From an uncultured Eubacteriales bacterium (GTDB lineage: Bacteria > Bacillota > Clostridia > Oscillospirales > CAG-272): a stretch of 64,000 nucleotides of DNA. The translations under genes and the position numbers were made by a program. The stretch lies in assembly GCA_948467545.1 (NCBI GenBank), contig CAOKER010000001.1:124001-188000 (forward strand), read 5' to 3'. The notes below the pieces were generated by a model that saw nothing but the letters and a program-made list of their open reading frames with translations, searched no databases and was not told the origin of the DNA. Below are positions 41,916-50,486 of the stretch, one piece after another. The stretch's first letter is position 1. The number at the start of each line of letters is the position of its first letter.

Positions 41916-43082
41916 ATGAAGAACATATTTAAAAAAATGCTTTGCGGCATTTTAGCAGTTTCTGCTGTCGCGGCAAGTGCATGTATGTTTACATCATGCA
42001 ATAAATCGGAGGAGGAAGCGGATGCGCTCTTTATTGGAGGCGTCGGACCGCTTACCGGTAAAAATGCAATTTACGGAACCGCTGCAATGCGCGGCGCGGA
42101 AATTGCCGTTGAGGAAATCAATGCTAAGGGCGATATACAGATTAAGTTCAAGTCAGAGGATGACGTCTCGGACGGAGAAACATCCGTAAATGCCTATAAT
42201 AATCTTGTTGATGCGGGAATGAAAGTACTTATGGGCCCGATAACAACAGGTCCGGCAATTGCTGTTTCGTCGGAGACATATAAGGACAGAATTTTTACTC
42301 TAACTCCGTCTGCTTCATCAACCGATGTAATTGAGGGCAAGGACAATGTATTTCAGGTGTGCTTTACAGACCCCGGACAGGGAACGGGAGCAGCTGACTA
42401 TATGGCTGAGCATATGCCCGATTCAAAGGTGGCTATAATCTACCGTAACGACGATGCATATTCACAGGGGATCCGCGATACATTTGTTGAAGAAGCAAAC
42501 GCAAAGAATCTGCAGATAGTTTACGAGGGCACATTTACAAACGATACCTCGACAGATTTCTCTGTTCAGCTTACCGCTGCAAAGGCTGCGGAAGCAGATA
42601 TGATATTCCTTCCGATTTACTATGAGCCGGCGGCGACTATTCTGAAGCAGGCAAAAGACAATGACTATTCTCCGACATTCTTCGGAGTTGACGGTATGGA
42701 CGGAATCCTTACAATGGATAACTTTGATACTTCTCTTGCAGAGGGTGTTCTTCTTCTGACTCCTTTCTCTGCAGATGCAGAAGACGAAGCAACTAAGAGC
42801 TTTGTTTCAAAGTATAAGGAAAAATACGGCGAAACTCCCAATCAGTTTGCCGCAGACGGATATGATGCGATTTACATCATTTACAACGCTTTCAAGAATG
42901 CAGGCTGTACCGTTGATATGTCAGCTTCGGATATCTGCACGGCTTTGATTTCCGAAATTACAAAAATGTCGTATGACGGGCTGACCGGTCAGGCTATGAC
43001 ATGGAGCTCAACCGGTGAGGTTTCAAAGGCTCCGAGAGCGGTTGTAATTGACAACGGAGTATATATAACTCCTAAGGACTGA
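41916..43082 (+). CDS. livJ: Branched-chain amino acid ABC transporter substrate-binding lipoprotein
   Basis: 388 aa. Signal peptide with lipobox Phe-Thr-Ser-Cys (cysteine at ~residue 28). The mature part is a type I periplasmic-binding fold of the LivJ/LivK family: FIGGVGPLTGKNAIYGTAAM, EEINAKG, MGPITTGPAIAVS, TPSASSTDVI, VAIIYRNDDAYSQG. ATG 41916 has AAAGAGGA 6 bases upstream. First gene of livJHMGF; a family A element separates it from livH, which could allow unequal expression of the binding protein. Confidence 0.95.
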   Translation: MKNIFKKMLCGILAVSAVAASACMFTSCNKSEEEADALFIGGVGPLTGKNAIYGTAAMRGAEIAVEEINAKGDIQIKFKSEDDVSDGETSVNAYNNLVDAGMKVLMGPITTGPAIAVSSETYKDRIFTLTPSASSTDVIEGKDNVFQVCFTDPGQGTGAADYMAEHMPDSKVAIIYRNDDAYSQGIRDTFVEEANAKNLQIVYEGTFTNDTSTDFSVQLTAAKAAEADMIFLPIYYEPAATILKQAKDNDYSPTFFGVDGMDGILTMDNFDTSLAEGVLLLTPFSADAEDEATKSFVSKYKEKYGETPNQFAADGYDAIYIIYNAFKNAGCTVDMSASDICTALISEITKMSYDGLTGQAMTWSSTGEVSKAPRAVVIDNGVYITPKD

Positions 43083-43159
43083 GCGAGAGCCTTATTCTAA
43101 TTTAAAAATGTGTCTGATTCGGCTGTCGATATAGCTCCGGCATACGGCAGCCGAATTAT

Positions 43160-43283
43160 GTATATAACTGAAAGCAAGTTGTGCCGTTCGGAGGCGCGGG
43201 CTGTTCCGGCTTTTATCAGCGTCGTGACATTCCGCCGCTGCGGAGCTTCACGGCGTTATGACGGCGCCTTGCATATTATTGAA
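43160..43283 (+). repeat. Family A element between livJ and livH
   Basis: Starts TATATAACTGAAAGCAAGTTG and ends GGCGCCTTGCATATTATTGAA, with CACGGCG...GACGGCGCC pairing near its end. It lies inside the operon, 78 bases after livJ. The remaining gap to livH has an AGGTTAAGTT direct repeat (~43362-43380). Confidence 0.82.
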
Positions 43284-43468
43284 TCCACTGTGTTTGCATG
43301 ACGTCTCAGTTTTTACGCATTATAAGGGTTTTTCGGAGAAATCCTGAGGGATTCGGAAATAGGTTAAGTTAGGTTAAGTTTTGTGACTTGTAAGTTGACG
43401 CTTATTATATTCCGCACAGCCGGAATTTGCTTAAACTTAAAGTCCGTACAAAGGGAATGGTTATTACA

Positions 43469-44347
43469 ATGGAATTTCTTTCATATCTCATCAGCGGGAT
43501 CAGCTTGGGCAGCGTTTATGCAATAATAGCTCTCGGATATACAATGGTATATGGAATTGCAAAAATGCTGAACTTTGCGCATGGAGATGTTATTATGGTA
43601 GGGGGATATATCTCATTCTGCGTTGTTGCTTATCTGAAACTGCCCGGATGGCTTTCGGTACTCGCTGCTGTAATAATATGTACCGTGCTTGGCATTTTGA
43701 TCGAAGGCTTTGCATATAAGCCTTTGCGAAAAGCGACATCATTGGCTGTACTTATTACCGCAATCGGAGTATCATATTTGCTTCAGAATGCCGCGCTTCT
43801 CATATGGGGAGCGGCTCCAAAGGTATATACTCCTATCATAGAAGGAACGCTTAAGCTGGCGGGCGGCAAGCTTTCCGTATCATATATATCAATTCTGACT
43901 GTAATTGTATGTGTGGTTATAATGATCGGACTGACGATTTTTACTTCGAGAAGTAAAACCGGAAAGGCTATGCGGGCTTGTTCCGAGGACAAGGATGCCG
44001 CGCAGCTTATGGGAATCAATGTAAACCGTACAATCTCCGTCACATTTGCAATAGGCTCAGCGCTTGCGGCAATTGCCGGTGTACTTCTTTGCTCGTCTTA
44101 TCCGACGCTTGTACCTACTACAGGTTCGATGCCGGGCATCAAGGCTTTCACGGCAGCCGTGTTCGGCGGCATAGGCTCGATTCCAGGCGCATTTTTAGGC
44201 GGTATTCTGCTGGGGGTAATCGAATCTTTTGCGAAAGCATATATATCAACGCAGCTTTCAAACTCAATTGTGTTTGCCGTTCTGATTATCGTTCTGCTTG
44301 TCCGTCCTGCCGGACTTCTCGGCAAATATGTTCCCGAGAAGGTATAG
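43469..44347 (+). CDS. livH: Branched-chain amino acid ABC transporter permease LivH
   Basis: 292 aa, about eight membrane helices. LivH marks: SLGSVYAIIALGYTMVYGI, MLNFAHGDVIMVGGY, ITAIGVSYLLQN, the EAA-like loop GKAMRACSEDKDAAQLMGIN and GGIGSIPGAFLGGI. In-frame ATGs at 43457 and 43469 follow AAAGGG; 43469 is preferred. It forms the channel with LivM. Confidence 0.95.
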   Translation: MEFLSYLISGISLGSVYAIIALGYTMVYGIAKMLNFAHGDVIMVGGYISFCVVAYLKLPGWLSVLAAVIICTVLGILIEGFAYKPLRKATSLAVLITAIGVSYLLQNAALLIWGAAPKVYTPIIEGTLKLAGGKLSVSYISILTVIVCVVIMIGLTIFTSRSKTGKAMRACSEDKDAAQLMGINVNRTISVTFAIGSALAAIAGVLLCSSYPTLVPTTGSMPGIKAFTAAVFGGIGSIPGAFLGGILLGVIESFAKAYISTQLSNSIVFAVLIIVLLVRPAGLLGKYVPEKV

Positions 44348-44357
44348 GAGGTGCGCC

Positions 44358-45428
44358 ATGAGCAGAAAATTCAAAAACTACAATAAATCTTCAAAATTTG
44401 ATTTTATCACATACGGAGTTGTCATTGCGGCGTTTATTGCTGTTTCGCTGATGTCGTCGCAGGGAATACTCGGACGTTCGCATCAGGGACTGCTTGTTCC
44501 TGCATGCTGTTATATTGTAATGGCAATATCGCTCAATCTGACGGTCGGTGTGCTCGGAGAGCTTTCGCTCGGTCATGCCGGATTCATGAGTGTCGGAGCA
44601 TTTACGGGTATTGTTGTATCAATGAGTCTGCAGAGTGCGGTTCCGTTTGTTCCGCTTCGTCTCGGAATTGCGATGCTGGCGGCGGCCGTTATGGCAGGCA
44701 TAGCCGGTATAATTATCGGAATCCCTGTTCTTCGGCTTCGCGGAGATTATCTCGCCATAGTGACGTTGGCTTTCGGTGAAATTATCAAGGATTTAATCAA
44801 CAGCCTGATTGTCGGGGTTGATTCAAGAGGACTTCATATCATTTTTAACTTCCGCGGAAATAAAAGTACGGCGGATCTTCATCTGCTTGACGGTGGGACC
44901 GAAATTATCAAAGGCGCGCAAGGCGCGACCGGAACCGAGAAAATCGCTACTTTTACAGCCGGATTTGTACTTATTATGGTTTCGCTCATAATAGTCCTTA
45001 ATCTTGTAAGAAGCCGTACCGGACGTGCGGTTTTGGCAATTCGCGAAAACAGAATTGCGGCGGAGGCATGCGGTATCAATTTGATGAAATATAAAATGAC
45101 GGCTTTTGCAATTTCCGCGGCGATTGCTGGTGCGGCAGGGGCGCTTTATGGATTGAACTATTCAAATCTTGTTGCTACAAAATTCGATTTTAACACGTCA
45201 ATACTTATTCTTGTATTCGTTGTTTTGGGCGGACTTGGCAATATGCTCGGCTCGATTATAGCTGCCGCCGTATTGTATATACTTCCGGAGGCGCTCCGCG
45301 GATTTGCGGATTATCGCATGCTTATTTATGCGATTGTATTGATTCTTGTAATGCTTGCCACAAATAACGCAAAGCTTCGGGGAATTTTTGAAAAAATAAT
45401 TCCGAGACGAAAGAAGGGAGATGCATAA
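44358..45428 (+). CDS. livM: Branched-chain amino acid ABC transporter permease LivM
   Basis: 356 aa from ATG 44358 (GGAGG upstream), 10 bases after livH. Ten or so helices; signatures NLTVGVLGELSLGHAGFMSVGA, GDYLAIVTLAFGEI, GRAVLAIRENRIAAEACGIN and VFVVLGGLGNMLGS. It lacks a recognisable extra domain. Its stop lies one base before the livG start. Confidence 0.95.
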   Translation: MSRKFKNYNKSSKFDFITYGVVIAAFIAVSLMSSQGILGRSHQGLLVPACCYIVMAISLNLTVGVLGELSLGHAGFMSVGAFTGIVVSMSLQSAVPFVPLRLGIAMLAAAVMAGIAGIIIGIPVLRLRGDYLAIVTLAFGEIIKDLINSLIVGVDSRGLHIIFNFRGNKSTADLHLLDGGTEIIKGAQGATGTEKIATFTAGFVLIMVSLIIVLNLVRSRTGRAVLAIRENRIAAEACGINLMKYKMTAFAISAAIAGAAGALYGLNYSNLVATKFDFNTSILILVFVVLGGLGNMLGSIIAAAVLYILPEALRGFADYRMLIYAIVLILVMLATNNAKLRGIFEKIIPRRKKGDA

Positions 45429-45429
45429 T

Positions 45430-46287
45430 ATGGAGGAATCAAAAAAGACAAGAATGGTTCCGGTCCCAAGCAATTCGATAATTCCCGAAAGAGATCTCGG
45501 AAAGACTCCTGTAATCGAGTGCAGCCATCTCGGAATTGATTTCGGAGGTTTGCGCGCGGTTGATGATTTTAATTTTACCGTGGGCGCCACTGAAATTGCC
45601 GGACTTATAGGTCCTAACGGTGCCGGAAAAACTACTATATTCAATCTTCTGACAAAGGTTTATACGCCTACAAGAGGTACATTTTTACTTAACGGGCTTG
45701 ATACTTCCGGAAAAAATACGGTTCAGATAAATAAGATGGGTGTCGCGAGAACTTTTCAGAATATAAGACTATTTTCTGATTTGTCTGTTGAGGACAACGT
45801 TAAGATAGGTCTTCATAACACCTGCAAATATTCCGCTTTAACAAGTATTCTTCGTCTTCCGGGGTATTGGAAGAAGGAGAAGGAAGCGCATGACCGCGCG
45901 ATGGAGCTGCTGTCTATCTTTGATATGGAAAAGACCGCGGGGTGGAAAGCCGGAAGCCTGCCGTACGGTGCTCAGAGACGTCTTGAAATTGTCCGCGCTC
46001 TTGCAACTCAGCCTAAAATTTTGCTTTTAGACGAGCCTGCAGCCGGAATGAATCCGTCGGAAACCGCAGAACTTATGGATAATATACGATATATACGGGA
46101 CGAGTTTAAAATCGCAATAATGCTTATAGAGCATGACATGAATCTTGTAATGAATGTGTGCGAGGGAATTGCTGTACTCAATTTCGGTAAAATTATAGCC
46201 AAAGGAACTCCGGAGGAAATAAAAAACAACGAGGCGGTTATAGAGGCGTATATCGGAAGAAAGAAGGAAAAGCGCGATGATTCTTAA
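45430..46287 (+). CDS. livG: Branched-chain amino acid ABC transporter ATPase LivG
   Basis: 285 aa. Walker A GPNGAGKTTIFNLLTK, Q-loop GVARTFQNIRLF (LivG type), signature PYGAQRRLEIVRAL (an unusual S-to-P change at the start of the LSGGQ-equivalent), Walker B LLLDEPAAGM, and H-loop MLIEHDMNLV. ATG 45430, 9 bases after GGGAG, is preferred over 45421. A ~30-aa N-terminal extension precedes the ABC domain. Confidence 0.95.
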   Translation: MEESKKTRMVPVPSNSIIPERDLGKTPVIECSHLGIDFGGLRAVDDFNFTVGATEIAGLIGPNGAGKTTIFNLLTKVYTPTRGTFLLNGLDTSGKNTVQINKMGVARTFQNIRLFSDLSVEDNVKIGLHNTCKYSALTSILRLPGYWKKEKEAHDRAMELLSIFDMEKTAGWKAGSLPYGAQRRLEIVRALATQPKILLLDEPAAGMNPSETAELMDNIRYIRDEFKIAIMLIEHDMNLVMNVCEGIAVLNFGKIIAKGTPEEIKNNEAVIEAYIGRKKEKRDDS

Positions 46288-46978
46288 AATAGATAATATT
46301 AATGTATTTTACGGAAATATTCATGCGCTTCGTGACGTTTCCCTTGAAGTGGACGAGGGCGAAATTGTTGCGCTGATCGGCGCCAACGGTGCAGGAAAAT
46401 CAACAACATTGAAGACAGTTTCGGGACTTTTGCGCTCCGCAACAGGCAGTATCAGCTTCCTTGAACAGGATATTTCAAAAGAATTTCCTCATAAACTTGT
46501 CGGCCGCGGGCTTGCGCACGTTCCGGAGGGCAGGCATATTTTTCAGGAGCTTTCCGTTCTTGCTAACCTTGAGCTTGGGGCATATACCTGCGGAAGGGTA
46601 TCATCAAAAGATCTTGAAAATGTATACACTCACTTTCCGCGTTTAAAGGAGCGTCAGAATCAGATTGCCGGAACTCTTTCGGGAGGAGAACAGCAGATGC
46701 TGGCAATCGGACGCGCAATGATGAGCCATCCGAAGCTAATTATGCTGGATGAGCCGTCTATGGGACTTGCTCCTATTCTTGTAGATCAGATATTTGAAAT
46801 CATTTCCGAGCTTCACAAGTCGGGAACAACGATTTTACTTGTTGAGCAGAATGCCAATAAAGCTCTTGAAATTGCAAACCGCGCATATGTTATGGAATCC
46901 GGAAGGATCGTTCTCACAGGAACCGGTCATGAGCTTGCGGAAAGCGACAGTATTAAAAAAGCATACCTCGGCGGATGA
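46277..46978 (+). CDS. livF: Branched-chain amino acid ABC transporter ATPase LivF
   Basis: 233 aa, overlapping livG by 11 bases. Walker A GANGAGKSTTLKTVSG, LivF-type VPEGRHIFQELSVLANLELG, signature TLSGGEQQMLAIGRAM, Walker B IMLDEPSMGL, and H-loop region LLVEQNANKALEIA. Last gene of the operon; a bidirectional terminator follows. Confidence 0.96.
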   Translation: MILKIDNINVFYGNIHALRDVSLEVDEGEIVALIGANGAGKSTTLKTVSGLLRSATGSISFLEQDISKEFPHKLVGRGLAHVPEGRHIFQELSVLANLELGAYTCGRVSSKDLENVYTHFPRLKERQNQIAGTLSGGEQQMLAIGRAMMSHPKLIMLDEPSMGLAPILVDQIFEIISELHKSGTTILLVEQNANKALEIANRAYVMESGRIVLTGTGHELAESDSIKKAYLGG

Positions 46979-47038
46979 TAAAAGCATTAATGTAATTTGC
47001 ATAATTCTTATATAGTATAGAAATTATTTATAAAAACA

Positions 47039-47082
47039 GCAGTTCTTCGGTTTTATAAAACGAAGAACTGCTTGCTATTTTT
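47039..47082. terminator. Bidirectional terminator between livF and the dockerin gene
   Basis: A perfect 11-bp stem (GCAGTTCTTCG / CGAAGAACTGC), with T-rich tails in both directions. Confidence 0.88.
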
Positions 47083-47100
47083 CGGATTCTGTAAAATAGA

Positions 47101-48198
47101 TTAACTTTCGGCGACGTGCTTCATAAATGTGACAAGATCCTTTGAGTTTAGCTTTCCGTCTCCGTTTATATCCTGAGGCTTAACCGATGAATCTGCGGCG
47201 ATGTACTTCATGAGCCTGACAAGATCCTTTGAATTTACCTCTCCGTCTAAATTAATGTCGTCTTTTTCAAAATTATTTGACAGAGAAAGCTTATATGCAG
47301 TTTGATCATGAAGCAAAATTAGATCAATAAATGATCCTCCTTCTCCGTGAAACGGACCCTCGCCGTCATCTAAGGAATGTTTTTTATCGTATCTTGCATT
47401 TTCCGGAGAATCCATTATGCTAAGCTGAAGATCGAACTCTTCACCGTCTTTCCAAATTTCCGATTTTGCTTTTCCTATTACGGGAAGCTGCATTTCAATA
47501 ATGTATCCGTCCGAAGTTTCCGACGCGGCAAAATAGCCATCATTATCCTCAAATACCCATCCGGAGTGAATATCAAAGAAAATATTTTCGGTTTCCGGAT
47601 CGGCAAGCTCTACGAAGTTATAGAGTCTGTCGATATATAATAATGATGTTAGTGCACGCCCCGCGCGTTCTGCCCAAATTGTCTGGGATTTATTTTCTTT
47701 TTTCCAAGTGTCGAATGAAAAATCTAAAAATATCGAGTCTTGCTGGCATTGAAGAGTATTCTCACATGTTATTGCATATTGAAGTCTGTCGGCATCAACA
47801 CAGCCGTAATCATCGTCGGTCACTTTGACCGCAACATAGAGATTATCGTCGTCCCAAAGGTAATATGAGCTTGCTTTGCAATCCCATTTATAATCGGTAT
47901 ATCCCTTATAGATATAGCTGCCGTCTTCTCCTGTAATGTTGAATCCTTTTTCATCGGTTTCATAAAAGGAGAATTTTCCCGAAGCCCAAAATAGGCTTGG
48001 ATCGTCCGATTTTAGCCAACGGTGTTCAATATGGAAAGAAGAATAGTATTCGGAGTCGATATTACCGTCGATTATCGGAGTGTGTTTGTTAATATAAACA
48101 GTATCCGTCTCAGGTTCCTCCGCCGATAACACGAGCGGAAAAGATGCTGTAATCATCAAGACGGCAGTGAAAGCGGACAAAAATTTCTTTACAGACAT
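47101..48198 (-). CDS. Secreted dockerin protein with a CBM9/DOMON-like domain
   Basis: 365 aa. Signal peptide (MSVKKFLSAFTAVLMITASF, cleavage near LSAEE). Residues ~35-300 look like a CBM9-type sugar-binding beta-sandwich: TPIIDGNIDSEYY, SSYYLWDDDNLYVAVKVTDDD, SDGYIIEMQLPV. The last ~60 residues are a type I dockerin: two calcium-loop repeats DINLDGEVNSKDLVRLMKY and DINGDGKLNSKDLVTFMKH. No catalytic domain is present. It implies cohesin partners elsewhere in the genome, i.e. a cellulosome-like assembly or surface scaffold. Confidence 0.88.
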   Translation of the reverse strand: MSVKKFLSAFTAVLMITASFPLVLSAEEPETDTVYINKHTPIIDGNIDSEYYSSFHIEHRWLKSDDPSLFWASGKFSFYETDEKGFNITGEDGSYIYKGYTDYKWDCKASSYYLWDDDNLYVAVKVTDDDYGCVDADRLQYAITCENTLQCQQDSIFLDFSFDTWKKENKSQTIWAERAGRALTSLLYIDRLYNFVELADPETENIFFDIHSGWVFEDNDGYFAASETSDGYIIEMQLPVIGKAKSEIWKDGEEFDLQLSIMDSPENARYDKKHSLDDGEGPFHGEGGSFIDLILLHDQTAYKLSLSNNFEKDDINLDGEVNSKDLVRLMKYIAADSSVKPQDINGDGKLNSKDLVTFMKHVAES

Positions 48199-48422
48199 AA
48201 TAAATTACTCCATTCTGACAGTTTTATAGGTCAAAATTGTATTTAATATAGTATAAGTAAATTCAGCGCAATAATTATACGGTTTTAAAGCTTCAATTGG
48301 GGTAAAAACCTTAGGGATAATTGCATTTCGTGCAAATACGAGTTCCGCTCGAATTTGCCGGGTATGTATGAAGCTCGTATATTGAATCTTTGCATGCGCA
48401 TTCAGCGTAGTGTGTATAATTG

Positions 48423-48833
48423 TTAGCCGGACTGCAGCAAAACAGTTACGATATTAACACCGGGGGGCGACTACCTCGGGTTTGGTGATATTGTCGTCTT
48501 CCGATATATATGATGAATACTCCCAAACTTTACCGTTTGCATTAATCGCGCCGACGGCAAGCACATTTATCGCCATTCCGGGTTTTGTCAAATTTCCTCC
48601 GCTATTGCCGGATGATTTGACAAGCAGACGACCGCTCGTGGCTATCACATGATCGATATATGCGCAGAAATTTTTCTGTCAGAAGTGATTTTTTCAAGTT
48701 CACTTTTCGGAAGCGCGGCAAAATCCTCTTTTAGTACCGATAAATTTTTTTCATCGTATAAAGGAGTTTCGGCGCCTGAAAATACTGTGAAGCCTTCTAT
48801 TGATATTGCATTTCGGTATAGCGTATAAAATTA
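48423..48833 (-). pseudogene. Remnant of a subtilisin-like (S8) serine protease
   Basis: The minus-strand frame around 48454-48660 reads ...YIDHVIATSGRLLVKSSGNSGG...VLAVGAINANGKVW...KPEVVAP, the subtilase core around the oxyanion Asn (SSGNSG). A run of six C/G (plus-strand 48462-48467) shifts the frame: with one base fewer it continues as VAPGVNIVTV. A second frame change near 48646 separates it from ~55 upstream codons in another frame. No catalytic Asp or His region and no Ser motif (GTS) remain. The rest of the 977-bp gap 48199-49175 is AT-rich without a gene. Confidence 0.7.
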
Positions 48834-48989
48834 TATACCAAAATAAATACCAATACTTTCATTTACATTTTATCATATAATTATTTAAAAATCAACCGGC
48901 ATTTGCAATAAAAATAACTGTAATATGTTGTGCAGAATTACTAAATACTGCTTTTATGAGGTCGAGCCTTTACATTAAGATAAAAATAA

Positions 48990-49042
48990 AAAGCCCTGTC
49001 GGCTTTTAAAACGTTTTAAACTTAAAATTTGACAGGGCTTTA
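48990..49042 (-). terminator. Terminator for the minus-strand dehydratase operon
   Basis: An 11-bp stem AAAGCCCTGTC / GACAGGGCTTT with an AT-rich loop and T-runs on both outer sides; it ends the unit containing 49176-53420. Confidence 0.8.
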
Positions 49043-49175
49043 TTATTTCAATAAGACGCAAAGCGCAGTCATGATATGCCGCGGTGTAAGATTGTAACAC
49101 CGCCGTCTTAATAAGCCGTCGGAATTTGCTGCGGCGGAGACGTAAGAGTTTTGCTTTTAGCTGTAAATTAAATTT

Positions 49176-50468
49176 TCACACAACGGCTGTACTGGTATCG
49201 GAGCCGGCCGAAACGGTTTTTTTGTCTTTATCAAGCCGTTCCCGCGCGACGGCAAGCATTAGCTTGATTCTATTTTCCTGATTTACAACGGTTGCACCAG
49301 GATCGTAGTCTATAGGTACAATATTTGCCTGAGGATACCTTTCACGGATTTTTCTTATCATACCCTTTCCGGCAATGTGATTCGGCAGACAGCCGAAGGG
49401 TTGAACACAGACTATATTTTCATATCCGAGTTCGACAAGCTCTGCCATCTCGGCGGTGAGCAGCCATCCTTCTCCCATCTTGCAGCCGCGGCTGATAATT
49501 CCGCTCGGAAGTGAAGTAACATGATTAAAGTCGGACGGAACAACAAAGCCGTGATCTCCTACCGCTTTTCCGATTTTATTTTTGATGCCGGATAGATAAG
49601 TTTTCGCAAGCTTTCTGACCTCAAAGGCCGCACGGCTTCCGCCGTACAGCTTGTAATCATCAATTCCTGCCTGCATGGAGTACAAAAGAAAATCAAGAAG
49701 TCCGGGTACCATTACCTCGCAGCCCTGAGACGCGAGAAAGCTTTCAAGCCCGTTGTTTCCGAGCGGAGAGTATTTGACGTAGATTTCTCCGACTATGCCT
49801 ACCCGTATGCGCGGAGTAATATCACGGGGAATAGCTTCAAATTCAGCGGCGATTTTGTCCATACAGTTTTTGACGCCGTGCCCTGACAGATATTTTCCGG
49901 ATTTAAAGCTTTCCGTCAGGAATTTCGACCATTTTTCAACTAACCTGTCGCTCTCTCCCTTGTTTTTTTCGTATGGCCTTGTCTGATTTGAGAGAAGCAT
50001 TAAAAGATCGCCGTAAGATACTGCGGCTATACCGCAGCGAATCATCGGAAGGGTGAGTTCCCAGCCGTCTCCTTCGTTTTTAAGGCCGCTGAAATTCAGT
50101 GAAATTACCGGAACATAGTCAAACCCGTTTTTTTGCAGTGCTTTTTTTATTAAAAACAGATAGTTTGACGCGCGGCACCCGCCTCCTGTCTGAAACATCA
50201 TAAGAGCAACCTTGTGTGTATCGTATCTGCCGCTTTTCAGAGCTTCTATAAACTGACCGATTACAAGCAAAGCGGGATAGCAGGTGTCGTTATGTACGGA
50301 GCGGAGTCCCTCGTCGACCACGGAGCGGTCGGTGTTTTTCAGAATTTCAACCTTATAGCCGAAATTATCAAATATTCTTACAAGTAAGTCCCAGTGAATC
50401 GGGAGCATGTTGGGAATGAGAATTGTATGTGTTTTTCTCATTTCCTTTGTGAAAGGAGCATTGCTCAT
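49176..50468 (-). CDS. 2-hydroxyacyl-CoA dehydratase-related subunit
   Basis: 430 aa, no membrane segments. It shows the DUF2229/HgdB-like architecture that makes up the C-terminal third of the large activase-dehydratase proteins of anaerobes: VHNDTCYPALLVIGQFIEAL, QTGGGCRASNYLFLIKKAL, GIVGEIYVKYSPLGN, and VQPFGCLPNHIAGKG, with cysteines suited to Fe-S ligation. The reaction is unproven: such proteins resemble (R)-2-hydroxyglutaryl-CoA dehydratase, but genomic context here gives no CoA-transferase. It follows the activase gene with an 18-base gap. Confidence 0.8.
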   Translation of the reverse strand: MSNAPFTKEMRKTHTILIPNMLPIHWDLLVRIFDNFGYKVEILKNTDRSVVDEGLRSVHNDTCYPALLVIGQFIEALKSGRYDTHKVALMMFQTGGGCRASNYLFLIKKALQKNGFDYVPVISLNFSGLKNEGDGWELTLPMIRCGIAAVSYGDLLMLLSNQTRPYEKNKGESDRLVEKWSKFLTESFKSGKYLSGHGVKNCMDKIAAEFEAIPRDITPRIRVGIVGEIYVKYSPLGNNGLESFLASQGCEVMVPGLLDFLLYSMQAGIDDYKLYGGSRAAFEVRKLAKTYLSGIKNKIGKAVGDHGFVVPSDFNHVTSLPSGIISRGCKMGEGWLLTAEMAELVELGYENIVCVQPFGCLPNHIAGKGMIRKIRERYPQANIVPIDYDPGATVVNQENRIKLMLAVARERLDKDKKTVSAGSDTSTAVV

Positions 50469-50486
50469 ATAAAACCGGTTCCTTTC

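Noticed and set aside
43110..43301. 63-codon ORF between livJ and livH
   Set aside because: Reads a family A element in one frame; other copies are not open in the same frame, so not coding.
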